Shown here: positions 57,181 to 64,000 of the stretch, piece after piece | How positions within the stretch are numbered: the first letter of the stretch is position 1 | How the letters are laid out: each line of letters opens with the position of its first letter | Assembly (NCBI RefSeq): GCF_003627815.1 | Contig: NZ_CP032698.1 | Coordinates: 7,006,001 to 7,070,000 of the forward strand | DNA from: Streptomyces hundungensis | Lineage (GTDB): Bacteria > Actinomycetota > Actinomycetes > Streptomycetales > Streptomycetaceae | Length of the DNA stretch: 64,000 nt | Direction of reading: 5' to 3' | The notes under the pieces: model-generated | Database searches by the model: none | The model's input: the letters and a program-made list of their open reading frames with translations, nothing else | Told to the model about the DNA's origin: nothing | Made by a program: the position numbers and the translations under genes

Positions 57181-57893
57181 CGGGGAAGTATCGCGCGCTC
57201 CGGGGCCGGCTCAGGCCCCGCGGCGCCCCGTACCGGTGCCGGGGCGGCGGGCGCCGGGCCCGGGTCACCGGCGGGGATCGCGAAGACGCGGAGGAAGAAC
57301 TGGGCGAGCGGCCCGATCGCCAGGGCGTACAGGACCGTGCCGACGCCGAGCGAACCACCGAGCAGGAAGCCCGTCGCCACCACGACGACCTCGAGGGAGG
57401 TGCGCACCAGCCGGATCGACCGGCCCGTCGCCCGGTGCAGGCCCGTCATCAGGCCGTCGCGTGGGCCGGGGCCGAAACGGGCCGAGATGTAGAGGCCGGT
57501 CGCGACGCCGTTGCAGACGATCGCGGCGGCCGTCAGCGGCACCTGGGCGAGCAGCCCGCGCACATCGGGGACGACGGCGAGCGTGCCGTCCATGAAGACG
57601 CCGATCGCGAAGACGTTGGAGACGGTGCCGAGCCCCGGTCGCTGGCGCAGAGGGATCCACAGCAGCAGCACCGCGGCCCCGACGATGATCGACACGACCC
57701 CGATCGAGAGACCGGTGTGCTTCGCGAGGCCCTGGTGCAGCACCCCCCACGGTTCGAGGCCGAGCCCGGCGCGGACCAGCAGCCCCGAGCTGACGCCGTA
57801 CAGGGCGAGGCCGACATAGAGCTGGAGCAGCCTCCGGGTGAGGTGCGTGGACAAGGCGGGGCCCCCTGGTGTGGTGGTAGTGGACTGGCTCAT
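57177..57893 (-). CDS. YczE/YyaS/YitT family membrane protein
   Basis: 238 residues with five to six membrane segments; the core YGVSSGLLVRAGLGLEPWGVLHQGLAKHTGLSIG and GPGPRDGLMTGLHRATG are family hallmarks. Probable transporter of unknown substrate. Members are commonly divergent from a MocR-type regulator, as here. ATG 57893 is chosen; the frame is open ten codons further. Confidence 0.87.
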   Translation of the reverse strand: MSQSTTTTPGGPALSTHLTRRLLQLYVGLALYGVSSGLLVRAGLGLEPWGVLHQGLAKHTGLSIGVVSIIVGAAVLLLWIPLRQRPGLGTVSNVFAIGVFMDGTLAVVPDVRGLLAQVPLTAAAIVCNGVATGLYISARFGPGPRDGLMTGLHRATGRSIRLVRTSLEVVVVATGFLLGGSLGVGTVLYALAIGPLAQFFLRVFAIPAGDPGPAPAAPAPVRGAAGPEPAPERAILPR

Positions 57894-57950
57894 GACACTC
57901 TGTGGCGGGGAAATGGACTCCAACCATGGCCAATTCCGGGAAGGTGGACT
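57881..57950. promoter_or_regulatory. Three spaced TGGACT repeats, YczE/MocR promoter
   Basis: TGGACT at 57881, 57914 and 57945 in the same orientation, 33 and 31 bp apart (about three helical turns). MocR regulators usually bind direct repeats, so this is a plausible operator; the first copy lies at the start of the yczE coding region. Confidence 0.45.
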
Positions 57951-57957
57951 GACTTCG

Positions 57958-59460
57958 ATGGCTCAGTGGACCTCGGCGATCGGGCCCGCCCAGCTCGCCC
58001 GTCAGCTCAAGGCGCAGCAACCCCGCCCGGTGGGCACGGGCCTGCGCAAGCCGCCCGCCTACCGCGCGCTCGCCGACGGGATCCGGCTGCTCGTCCTGGA
58101 GGGCCGCGTGCCGGCCGCCGCCCGGCTGCCCGCCGAACGCGAACTGGCCGTCGCCCTGTCGGTGAGCCGCACCACGGTGGCCGCCGCCTACGAGGCGCTG
58201 CGTGGCGAGGGCTTCCTCGAATCGAGGCGCGGCGCCGGCAGCTGGACCGCCGTGCCCGCGGGGCATCCGCTGCCCGGCCGGGGGCTCGAACCGCTCCCGC
58301 CCGAGTCGCTCGGCTCCATGATCGACCTGGGCTGCGCGGCCCTGCCCGCCCCCGAACCCTGGCTGACCCGTGGCGTACAGGGCGCGCTCGAAGAGCTTCC
58401 GCCGTACGCCCACACCCATGGCGACTACCCGGCGGGCCTGCCCGCGCTGCGTCAGATGCTCGCCGACCGCTACACCGCGCGCGGCATCCCGACGATGCCC
58501 GAGCAGATCATGGTCACCACCGGGGCGATGGGGGCGATGGACGCCATCTGTCATCTGTTCGCCGGGCGCGGTGAACGCATCGCCGTCGAGTCGCCCTCCT
58601 ACGCCAACATCCTTCAGCTCATGCGCGAGGCGGGCGCCCGACTCGTGCCGATCGCCATGGCCGAGGCCCTGTCCGGCTGGGATCTGCCGCGCTGGCGCCA
58701 GGTGTTGAGGGACGCGGCGCCCCGACTCGCCTATGTCGTCGCGGACTTCCACAACCCCACCGGCGCGCTCGCCGACGAGGACCAGCGGCGCCAGCTCGTG
58801 GACGCGGCCCGTTCGGCCGGCACCGTGCTCGTCGTCGACGAGACGATGAGCGAGCTGTGGCTGGACGAGGAGCTCGCCATGCCGCGCCCCGTCTGCGCCT
58901 TCGACCCGGCGGGGGCCACCGTCCTCACGGTCGGCTCGGCCAGCAAGGCGTTCTGGGCCGGCATGCGCATCGGCTGGGTGCGCGCCGCCCCCGACATCAT
59001 CCGCTCGCTCGTCGCGGCCCGCGCGTACGCGGATCTGGGGACCCCGGTCCTGGAACAGCTGGCCGTCAACTGGCTTATGGCGACGGGGGGTTGGGAGCAG
59101 GCGGTCGAACTGCGCCGCACCCAGGCCCGGGAGAACCGCGACGCGCTGGTCGCCGCGGTGCGCCGGGAGCTGCCCGACTGGGAGTTCCATGTGCCGCGCG
59201 GCGGCCTCACGTTGTGGGTGCGCACTGGAGGTCTCTCGGGGTCCCGGCTGGCCGAGGTCGGCGAACGGGTCGGGGTGCGGGTGCCGTCGGGACCGCGCTT
59301 CGGCGTGGACGGCGCCTTCGAGGGCTATGTTCGGCTGCCGTTCACGGTGGGCGGCCCGGTCGCCGAGGAGGCGGCGGTGCGGCTGGCGGCGGCGGCCCGG
59401 CTGGTGGAGACGGGCGGCGGCTCGGGAAGCGCGGAGCCGCCGCGGACCTTCGTCGCCTGA
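57958..59460 (+). CDS. MocR-type GntR regulator with aminotransferase-fold domain (YczR-like)
   Basis: 500 residues. The N-terminal GntR winged helix (LPAERELAVALSVSRTTVAAAYEALRGEGF, about 57-86) is joined by a linker to a fold-type I aminotransferase domain (about 120-485). The PLP lysine is Lys330 in SASKAFWAGMR, with ADFHNPTGAL and DETMSELWLD for the other cofactor contacts. It likely senses PLP or a PLP-bound amino compound. ATG 57958 has GGAAGGTGG upstream. Divergent from yczE, its probable target. Confidence 0.9.
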   Translation: MAQWTSAIGPAQLARQLKAQQPRPVGTGLRKPPAYRALADGIRLLVLEGRVPAAARLPAERELAVALSVSRTTVAAAYEALRGEGFLESRRGAGSWTAVPAGHPLPGRGLEPLPPESLGSMIDLGCAALPAPEPWLTRGVQGALEELPPYAHTHGDYPAGLPALRQMLADRYTARGIPTMPEQIMVTTGAMGAMDAICHLFAGRGERIAVESPSYANILQLMREAGARLVPIAMAEALSGWDLPRWRQVLRDAAPRLAYVVADFHNPTGALADEDQRRQLVDAARSAGTVLVVDETMSELWLDEELAMPRPVCAFDPAGATVLTVGSASKAFWAGMRIGWVRAAPDIIRSLVAARAYADLGTPVLEQLAVNWLMATGGWEQAVELRRTQARENRDALVAAVRRELPDWEFHVPRGGLTLWVRTGGLSGSRLAEVGERVGVRVPSGPRFGVDGAFEGYVRLPFTVGGPVAEEAAVRLAAAARLVETGGGSGSAEPPRTFVA

Positions 59461-59486
59461 GACGTGGTCACGGGTGTCGGTCTAGG

Positions 59487-59636
59487 CCGCCCTCGGTCGA
59501 GGCCGCCCCGGTCGTAACCGCCCTCCGGTCGAAGCGACCACGGTCATAGCGGCCCCCGGTCGAAGCCACCTCGGCCGTAGCCGCCCCCGGGCGAGGTCGC
59601 CCCGGTCGTGGCCCCTCGGCCCAAGCCGCCCGAACC
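59487..59636. repeat. Minisatellite of about 31 bp (two 15-16-bp halves)
   Basis: Four imperfect units built from CGGTCG(A/T)(A/G)(G/A)CCGCCC-like halves, between the stop of the MocR gene and the convergent end of sffA. Each half repeats CCGGTCG, about nine halves in all. Degenerate copies show it is old. Confidence 0.75.
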
Positions 59637-59653
59637 GGGTGGGCGCCCGCGGG

Positions 59654-61234
59654 CTAGCCCTCCGCCGGGACCGCCTCCACCGGCGTCGGGTCCACCGGAG
59701 ATGCCTGGGCCGGGGTCGCCTCCACCGGTGCCTCCCGGCCGGGGAGCAGGTCAAGGACGGCCTGGCGGTGGGCCTCCGTCGTCGCGTCGTCGTAGGGGTC
59801 CGGGGTGGCGGGGACCTGGAGGCGCAGCACCGGGCCGGTGCCGAGGCGGGCGTAGCCACGGCCCGGCGGGACGTCGGGGGTGGGCGTGGTGTGCGGGGGC
59901 GCGCCAAGGACCGACTCGACCTGGCCGTGCGAAGCGGGGCCGAGCACCACCCGGGCCCGGGTGTGCGAGCGGACCGGCTCCGACAGGTCGTCCAGGGTGT
60001 CGAACTGCTCGGCCACCACGACCGTCACCCCGGCGGCCCGGCCGTGGCGCAGCGGAACCTGGAGCAGGTGCTGCGGGTCGGTGCGGCCGTCGGCCGCGGC
60101 CAGATCGGCGAACACGCTGGGCCGGTCGAGCAGGATCCACAGTGGGCGCTTGATGTCCTCGGGGGCCGGGCGGCCCGCCTGGCGGGCGCGGTTGGCGGCG
60201 ATGAGGCGGCGCTCGGTCTCGTGCGAGGCCCACTCCAGGGTGGCGAGCGCTCCGGCGAGGCCGCACTCGACGGCGAGCACGCCCGAGCGGCCGGTCAGAC
60301 AGGCGTACTCCCCGGTCCCACTGCCCTCGACGATCAGCAGGTCGCCGTGGTGCAGGGCCTGGAGCGCGATGGAGCGCAGCAGGGTGGTGGTACCCGTGCC
60401 GGGCCGGCCGACGACCAGAAGGTGGGGCTCGGTGGAGCGGGGCCCGGTGCGCCAGATGACCGGCGGGGCGTCCTGGGTCTCCCCGCCCACGGTCACCGGG
60501 ACTCTGCGCTGGACGGCGTCCGCGTCGGTGAAACCGAGGACGGTCTCGCCCGGGGAGGTCACGAAGCGCTGGGCGGCGATCGAGGTCTCAAGGGCCCTCA
60601 GGACGGTCATGTCGAGCTGGTTGCCCTCCTCGTCCCAGACGAAGTGGTACTCGCGACCACGCCCCGACTTGGCGTGCAGCAGCTGTTCGATGCGGGCGCG
60701 CGCGGCGGGCTCGCCGTCGGTGAAGTACGCCGGGTAGCGCACCCGGAGCCGGGTCAAGCGGCCGCCGTCGTCGAAGGCGTACTCGCTGAAGGTCTTGTCC
60801 CACTCGCCTCCGTGGGCGAAGAGGGGGTTCGGGTCCTCCGGGACCGAGAAGTACGGCACGAGCGCCTCGTAGAGCGCCTGGAGGCGGGCGAGTTCGGCCT
60901 CGTCGGGGCCGGTCTTGACGACCGGTTTCTCCCGGCCCTTCCAGGCGGCCGCGCCCATCACCGTGATCAGGGCGAGGAGCGGCCCGTACGGGATGAGCGC
61001 GACGACCAGGACCACGGCCGCCGTCAGGAACAGCGCGGGACTGCGCCGCTCCTTGGGGGTGGCGGCCCATCTGCCGCGCAGGGCGGCAGCGATCAGCCGC
61101 AGGCCGCGGCTGATCGTGATGAGCGGATGGAGAACGTCGGTGGCGCTGTCGGCGGCCGTGCGCACGATCTCGCGGCTGCGAACGATGGATGCGCTGCTGC
61201 TGCTCAGAATGCGGGGGAGTGGTCGCCGGGCCAC
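59654..61234 (-). CDS. sffA: FtsK/SpoIIIE-like sporulation protein SffA
   Basis: 526 residues: N-terminal basic part and two membrane segments (about 60-90), then an FtsK-like ATPase domain. In S. coelicolor SffA is a DNA-translocase-like protein brought to sporulation septa by SmeA. Here the Walker A reads GRPGTGTTT, with Thr where the lysine should be, and the Walker B-like LWILLDRP lacks the glutamate, so ATP hydrolysis is doubtful. GTG start with AGGAGA; 73 bp after smeA. Pro/Ala-rich tail. Confidence 0.87.
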   Translation of the reverse strand: MARRPLPRILSSSSASIVRSREIVRTAADSATDVLHPLITISRGLRLIAAALRGRWAATPKERRSPALFLTAAVVLVVALIPYGPLLALITVMGAAAWKGREKPVVKTGPDEAELARLQALYEALVPYFSVPEDPNPLFAHGGEWDKTFSEYAFDDGGRLTRLRVRYPAYFTDGEPAARARIEQLLHAKSGRGREYHFVWDEEGNQLDMTVLRALETSIAAQRFVTSPGETVLGFTDADAVQRRVPVTVGGETQDAPPVIWRTGPRSTEPHLLVVGRPGTGTTTLLRSIALQALHHGDLLIVEGSGTGEYACLTGRSGVLAVECGLAGALATLEWASHETERRLIAANRARQAGRPAPEDIKRPLWILLDRPSVFADLAAADGRTDPQHLLQVPLRHGRAAGVTVVVAEQFDTLDDLSEPVRSHTRARVVLGPASHGQVESVLGAPPHTTPTPDVPPGRGYARLGTGPVLRLQVPATPDPYDDATTEAHRQAVLDLLPGREAPVEATPAQASPVDPTPVEAVPAEG

Positions 61235-61307
61235 ATCGTTCTCCTGGAGTTGTGTCCGCAGTGGGATCTGCCGTTGTGACTGCCGGGATGCGCAGGACAG
61301 CGGGAGG

Positions 61308-61502
61308 TCAGAACTTGATCCCGCCCAGCAGGCCGGCGAGGCTCGCGCCTCCGGCCGTGATGCTCGGGGCGATGGCGGTGCCCGCGAGATAGAAGCCGAA
61401 GAGGGAGCACACGAGCGCGTGCGACGCCTTGAGTCCGTCCTTCTTGAAAAAGAGGAAGGTGATGATTCCGAGCAGCACCACGCCTGACATGGACAGGATC
61501 AT
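61308..61502 (-). CDS. smeA: Small membrane protein SmeA
   Basis: 64 residues with two hydrophobic helices (about 5-19 and 30-52) and a KKDG turn. Matches the SmeA protein, which localises to sporulation septa and recruits SffA; smeA mutants of S. coelicolor show defects in spore DNA segregation and wall. ATG with AGGAGG seven bases upstream. Operon smeA-sffA. The upstream region is unusually AT-rich around 61560-61620. Confidence 0.92.
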   Translation of the reverse strand: MILSMSGVVLLGIITFLFFKKDGLKASHALVCSLFGFYLAGTAIAPSITAGGASLAGLLGGIKF

Positions 61503-61798
61503 TTGGGGCCTCCTGGTTGATGGGGACGGTCACCATGAGTTCTTCCAGGCTCACAGGAAGTATCTATGCGATAAAAGGTGCAAACGGGTGAAAGTGGCGC
61601 TATTTCACTGGAGTGGCGGATATGAAAAGCACTCTGGGGCGGCACACTGTGCGGCCGCCGGGTCGCCAAACCGTCACTCGCGGTGATCTTTGCCGCCGGT
61701 GGGCCGCGTCCTGTCGGGCGGTGGGCAGTACCCTGTCGATTCACTCGTACGGCGCTGTCGCCGTGCGGGTTTGTTCCGTTGCCCCTAAGGAGTTTTCG

Positions 61799-62191
61799 AT
61801 GAGCGAGGAACTCGATCCCGAGGTGGTCGAGCTGGCGTCCAGGATCTTCGAGCTGGCCCGTCAGGGAGAGGCCGAGGCGCTCGCCGCATACGTCGACGCC
61901 GGGGTGTCCGCGAACCTCACCAACGACCGCGGCGACTCGCTCGTCATGCTGGCCGCCTACCACGGCCACGCGGAGGCCGTCGCCGCCCTGCTGGCCCGCG
62001 GCGCCGAGGCCGACCGCGCCAACGACCGGGGCCAGACGCCGCTCGCCGGCGCCGTCTTCAAGGGCGAGGACGCCGTGATCAAGGCCCTCCTCGCCGGCGG
62101 AGCCGATCCTTCCGCCGGGACGCCCTCCGCGGTCGACACCGCCCGGATGTTCGGCAAGACGGAACTGCTCGCCCTGTTCGGCGCCAACTGA
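61799..62191 (+). CDS. Ankyrin-repeat protein
   Basis: 130-residue cytoplasmic protein built of about three ankyrin repeats (residues 35-115: GDSLVMLAAYHGHAEAVAALL, GQTPLAGAVFKGEDAVIKALL). Probably a protein-binding module. ATG 61799 has AAGGAG about six bases upstream; an in-frame extension to 61613 is not supported. Divergent from smeA with 296 bp between. Confidence 0.9.
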   Translation: MSEELDPEVVELASRIFELARQGEAEALAAYVDAGVSANLTNDRGDSLVMLAAYHGHAEAVAALLARGAEADRANDRGQTPLAGAVFKGEDAVIKALLAGGADPSAGTPSAVDTARMFGKTELLALFGAN

Positions 62192-62283
62192 GCGTCCACC
62201 GAGCGTTTACGGGGGATCCACCGAAGAGCCCGGGGAGAGGGGCGCCGTAAATGTGGTCGCGATGGCGAAATGGCTGGGTCATC

Positions 62284-62406
62284 ATGACGTCGAACCCCTA
62301 CATCGGGGGCAGGGTCCCTTCATCGGGGACCACGACGAGAGGCAGGAAGATGGTCTACACCAAGCAGAAGACGGCGGGCGACCCCTCATGTTGCTGCGCG
62401 GCCTAG
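62284..62406 (+). CDS. Tiny ORF with C-terminal Cys-Cys-Cys-Ala-Ala
   Basis: 40 codons: starts MTSNPYIGGRVPSS, has a basic Thr/Lys middle (TTTRGRKMVYTKQK) and ends TAGDPSCCCAA. Of 40 third positions 35 are G or C, which favours coding. An in-frame ATG at 62251 (51 residues) has the better ribosome site (GGGGAGAGGGG) but poorer codon use. It precedes the HEAT-repeat gene by 53 bp on the same strand. No family recognised; a modified peptide, a metal-binding peptide or a leader are possible. Confidence 0.5.
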   Translation: MTSNPYIGGRVPSSGTTTRGRKMVYTKQKTAGDPSCCCAA

Positions 62407-62459
62407 GGCAAGGCACGAATCCCCCGGTTGCGTCGACAGCTTGATGTGAGGCTATTCCC

Positions 62460-63878
62460 ATGTTCGATCCAGTCATAGCGCCGAGCGGCACGCTGCTCGG
62501 TCTGTTGCAGCGGGGCCGCGGCGACGGCACCCTGCACGCGCTGGCCGCCCCGCGCGACGAGGCCCTGGCGGCCCTCAACCACTGCGTTCTGAGCGACCCC
62601 CGCCACGACTGGCAGGTCGAGAACCGCTCCCTCTACTACGCGCGCCTCTTCCTGGATCTCGACGGTGAGCTCGACCAGATCGAGCACCACCTCTTCGGCG
62701 CCGAGGACCTCCTCGACACCGAGGACACCAGGACCGGGCTCGCCCTCGCCGTCCTGGGCCACCTCGCCTCGTACGGCAGGAACGACGCGCTCGCGCTGCT
62801 CCGCCGCTACGCCGCGACGGGTTCCAACTGGGCCTGGGCCCTGGACGAGCTCGCGCTGCGCGACGACGACGCGGGCCTGCGCGCCCTCGCCACGTCCGTG
62901 CTCGGCCGCTTCAGCGCCGATGCGCACGGCGACGCCGAGCTCGCCGCCACCGTGCGCGACGCCTTCGAGCCACGTCCCTGGCGGCTGTGGGCCGAGGATC
63001 CGCGCCCCGGCGTGGGCGCCCGGGTGCGGGCCGCCCAGGAGGCCGGATCCTTCGACCGCTGGCAGCGCCAGCTGCGGCCCTCGGGCCCACGCCCCGGCTG
63101 GAGCGTGGCTGCCGTCTTCGACTGGGCCGACGAGGGCCTGGAGCGCGGCGCGGTCCTGCATCTGCCCGCTGCCCGCTGCCTCGGCGCCGTCGCAGGCCCG
63201 GAGGACCGGGACGCCATCATCGAGGCGGCCCGCTCCGGCACCGACGGAGCGCGCGGCGCGGCCCTGCACTATCTCGCCGAGTCCCGCGACGCCCGCGTCC
63301 TCGACCTGATCGAGGCGGCCGTCTCGACCGGCTCGCCCATCGCGGCCGAGGCCGCCGTGCACGCCTTCGAGCGGATGTGCGGCGCCGAGGCCGTCGACCG
63401 GGCCCGCGGCTGGGCCCAGCGCCCCGACGAACTGGGCGCCTCCGCCGCCAGTGTGCTCGCCTCCCGGGGCGAGGCAGGCGACGAGAAGCTGGTGCTCGGC
63501 GCACTGCGCGAGACCGTACGCTCCGAAGGCCCCGACGCCCCGCTGCTGCGGGCCCTCGTCGACGGGGCGGGACGGCTCGGCATCGGATGCGCGGCCCCGG
63601 TCCTGCGGCACGTGTACCGCGAGACCGCCTCCTCGCAGCTGCGCGGACGCACCGCCCGCGCGCTCGCCGCGACGGACCCCTCCTTCGCCACCGGCTTCGC
63701 CGTCGAATGCCTGTGGGACTGCGAGGAGACCACGCGGGAAGTGGCGGCCCAGTACGCCGAACTCGTGGACGCCCGGGTGGCGGACCGACTGCGCAGGCTC
63801 GCCGCCGACCCGGCCGAGGAGGCCGAGGTGCAGAGCGCCATCCACGACCGGCTCGGACCGGACACCACCGCCGTGTGA
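62460..63878 (+). CDS. HEAT-repeat protein
   Basis: 472-residue all-helical, acidic, alanine-rich protein with degenerate HEAT/Armadillo-type repeats, clearest at 225-450 (GAVLHLPAARCLGAVAGPEDRDAIIEAA; ARALAATDPSFATGFAVECLW). No catalytic motif, signal or membrane segment. Likely a scaffold. ATG with GAGG about eight bases upstream. Conserved near smeA in Streptomyces as far as I recall, function unknown. Confidence 0.85.
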   Translation: MFDPVIAPSGTLLGLLQRGRGDGTLHALAAPRDEALAALNHCVLSDPRHDWQVENRSLYYARLFLDLDGELDQIEHHLFGAEDLLDTEDTRTGLALAVLGHLASYGRNDALALLRRYAATGSNWAWALDELALRDDDAGLRALATSVLGRFSADAHGDAELAATVRDAFEPRPWRLWAEDPRPGVGARVRAAQEAGSFDRWQRQLRPSGPRPGWSVAAVFDWADEGLERGAVLHLPAARCLGAVAGPEDRDAIIEAARSGTDGARGAALHYLAESRDARVLDLIEAAVSTGSPIAAEAAVHAFERMCGAEAVDRARGWAQRPDELGASAASVLASRGEAGDEKLVLGALRETVRSEGPDAPLLRALVDGAGRLGIGCAAPVLRHVYRETASSQLRGRTARALAATDPSFATGFAVECLWDCEETTREVAAQYAELVDARVADRLRRLAADPAEEAEVQSAIHDRLGPDTTAV

Positions 63879-64000
63879 CCCACGGCCGACCGGGGCCCTC
63901 GACGCCCCGCCGACCGCAGGGCACCCGCCCGGACGGTCACCCACCGCACGTCACAGCCCCGGCCTATGGCCACGGGGGAGGGCTCTGACGCGCCGCGCCC
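63879..64000. other. Window end, no gene seen
   Basis: 122 bp after the HEAT-repeat stop. I find no reading frame that is credible here; a next gene may begin beyond the window. Confidence 0.6.

Noticed and set aside
62253..62444. 63-codon frame overlapping the tiny Cys-tail ORF
   Set aside because: Codon use is poorer than in the overlapping frame at 62284 and no ribosome site fits its start.

Overview
This window is chromosomal DNA of a Streptomyces. The evidence is very high GC with strong third-position GC, many GTG starts, and several genes known from that genus: the RNA polymerase binding protein RbpA, the sporulation pair SmeA/SffA, polyprenol-phosphate-mannose synthase Ppm1, two secreted family 18 chitinases, and the typical Streptomyces dispersed GC-rich repeats. 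From memory, the order resembles the S. coelicolor region around SCO1410-SCO1475 (chiI, rib operon, chiD, ppm1, rbpA, smeA). It looks like core chromosome. I saw no tRNA or rRNA gene, no insertion sequence, no phage genes and no CRISPR array.

Layout. 0-3.4 kb: translation and rRNA modification (fmt, rsmB) and rpe. 3.5-12.1 kb: a sugar-responsive regulator, a glutamine-synthetase-like/amidohydrolase pair that looks like a split FluG, an ATP-dependent DNA ligase, a lipoprotein RNase with its barstar inhibitor, a GuaB1-type GMP reductase and an SGNH hydrolase. 12.5-17.9 kb: a probable lysine (or arginine) catabolic locus with a basic amino acid permease, an Lrp regulator, a DavA-like amidase and a DavB-like monooxygenase, interrupted by an array of 57-bp repeats. 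17.9-24.3 kb: DUF5995 protein, uracil permease, alginate-lyase-family protein, MFS exporter and divergent ROK regulator. 24.4-33.3 kb: a large chitinase, then an FMN riboswitch and the riboflavin operon ribD-ribE-ribM-ribBA-ribH, running on into hisE-hisG and a PH-domain protein.

33.5-44.6 kb: a CNNM/CorC pair, an EccA-like TPR-AAA ATPase, a P-loop kinase, a Tat-type C39 peptidase, a 54-residue membrane peptide, the coupled DUF6230-DUF6114 pair with a divergent TetR regulator, and a second chitinase. 45-52 kb: acyl-CoA dehydrogenase, a block of dispersed repeats, a CrtC-like protein with an APH-type phosphotransferase behind a 15-bp palindrome, an Lrp regulator and an amidohydrolase. 52.7-64 kb: ppm1, fxsA, rbpA (with a sigma-R-type promoter), UMF1 transporter, glycerophosphodiesterase, YczE with a divergent MocR regulator, sffA-smeA, an ankyrin protein, a tiny ORF with a Cys-Cys-Cys tail, and a HEAT-repeat protein.

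How parts work together. Both chitinase promoters carry the same pair of DasR-type sites 25 bp apart, so they are probably co-induced by chitin breakdown products. The riboflavin genes are under one FMN riboswitch. The permease and the amidase of the amino acid locus share a GCGCAA-type motif that may be the operator of the Lrp protein between them. The items most worth a second look are the SffA protein, which lacks the Walker A lysine, the 40-51 residue ORF ending in CCCAA near 62.3 kb, the split FluG pair and the CrtC-like/phosphotransferase unit.
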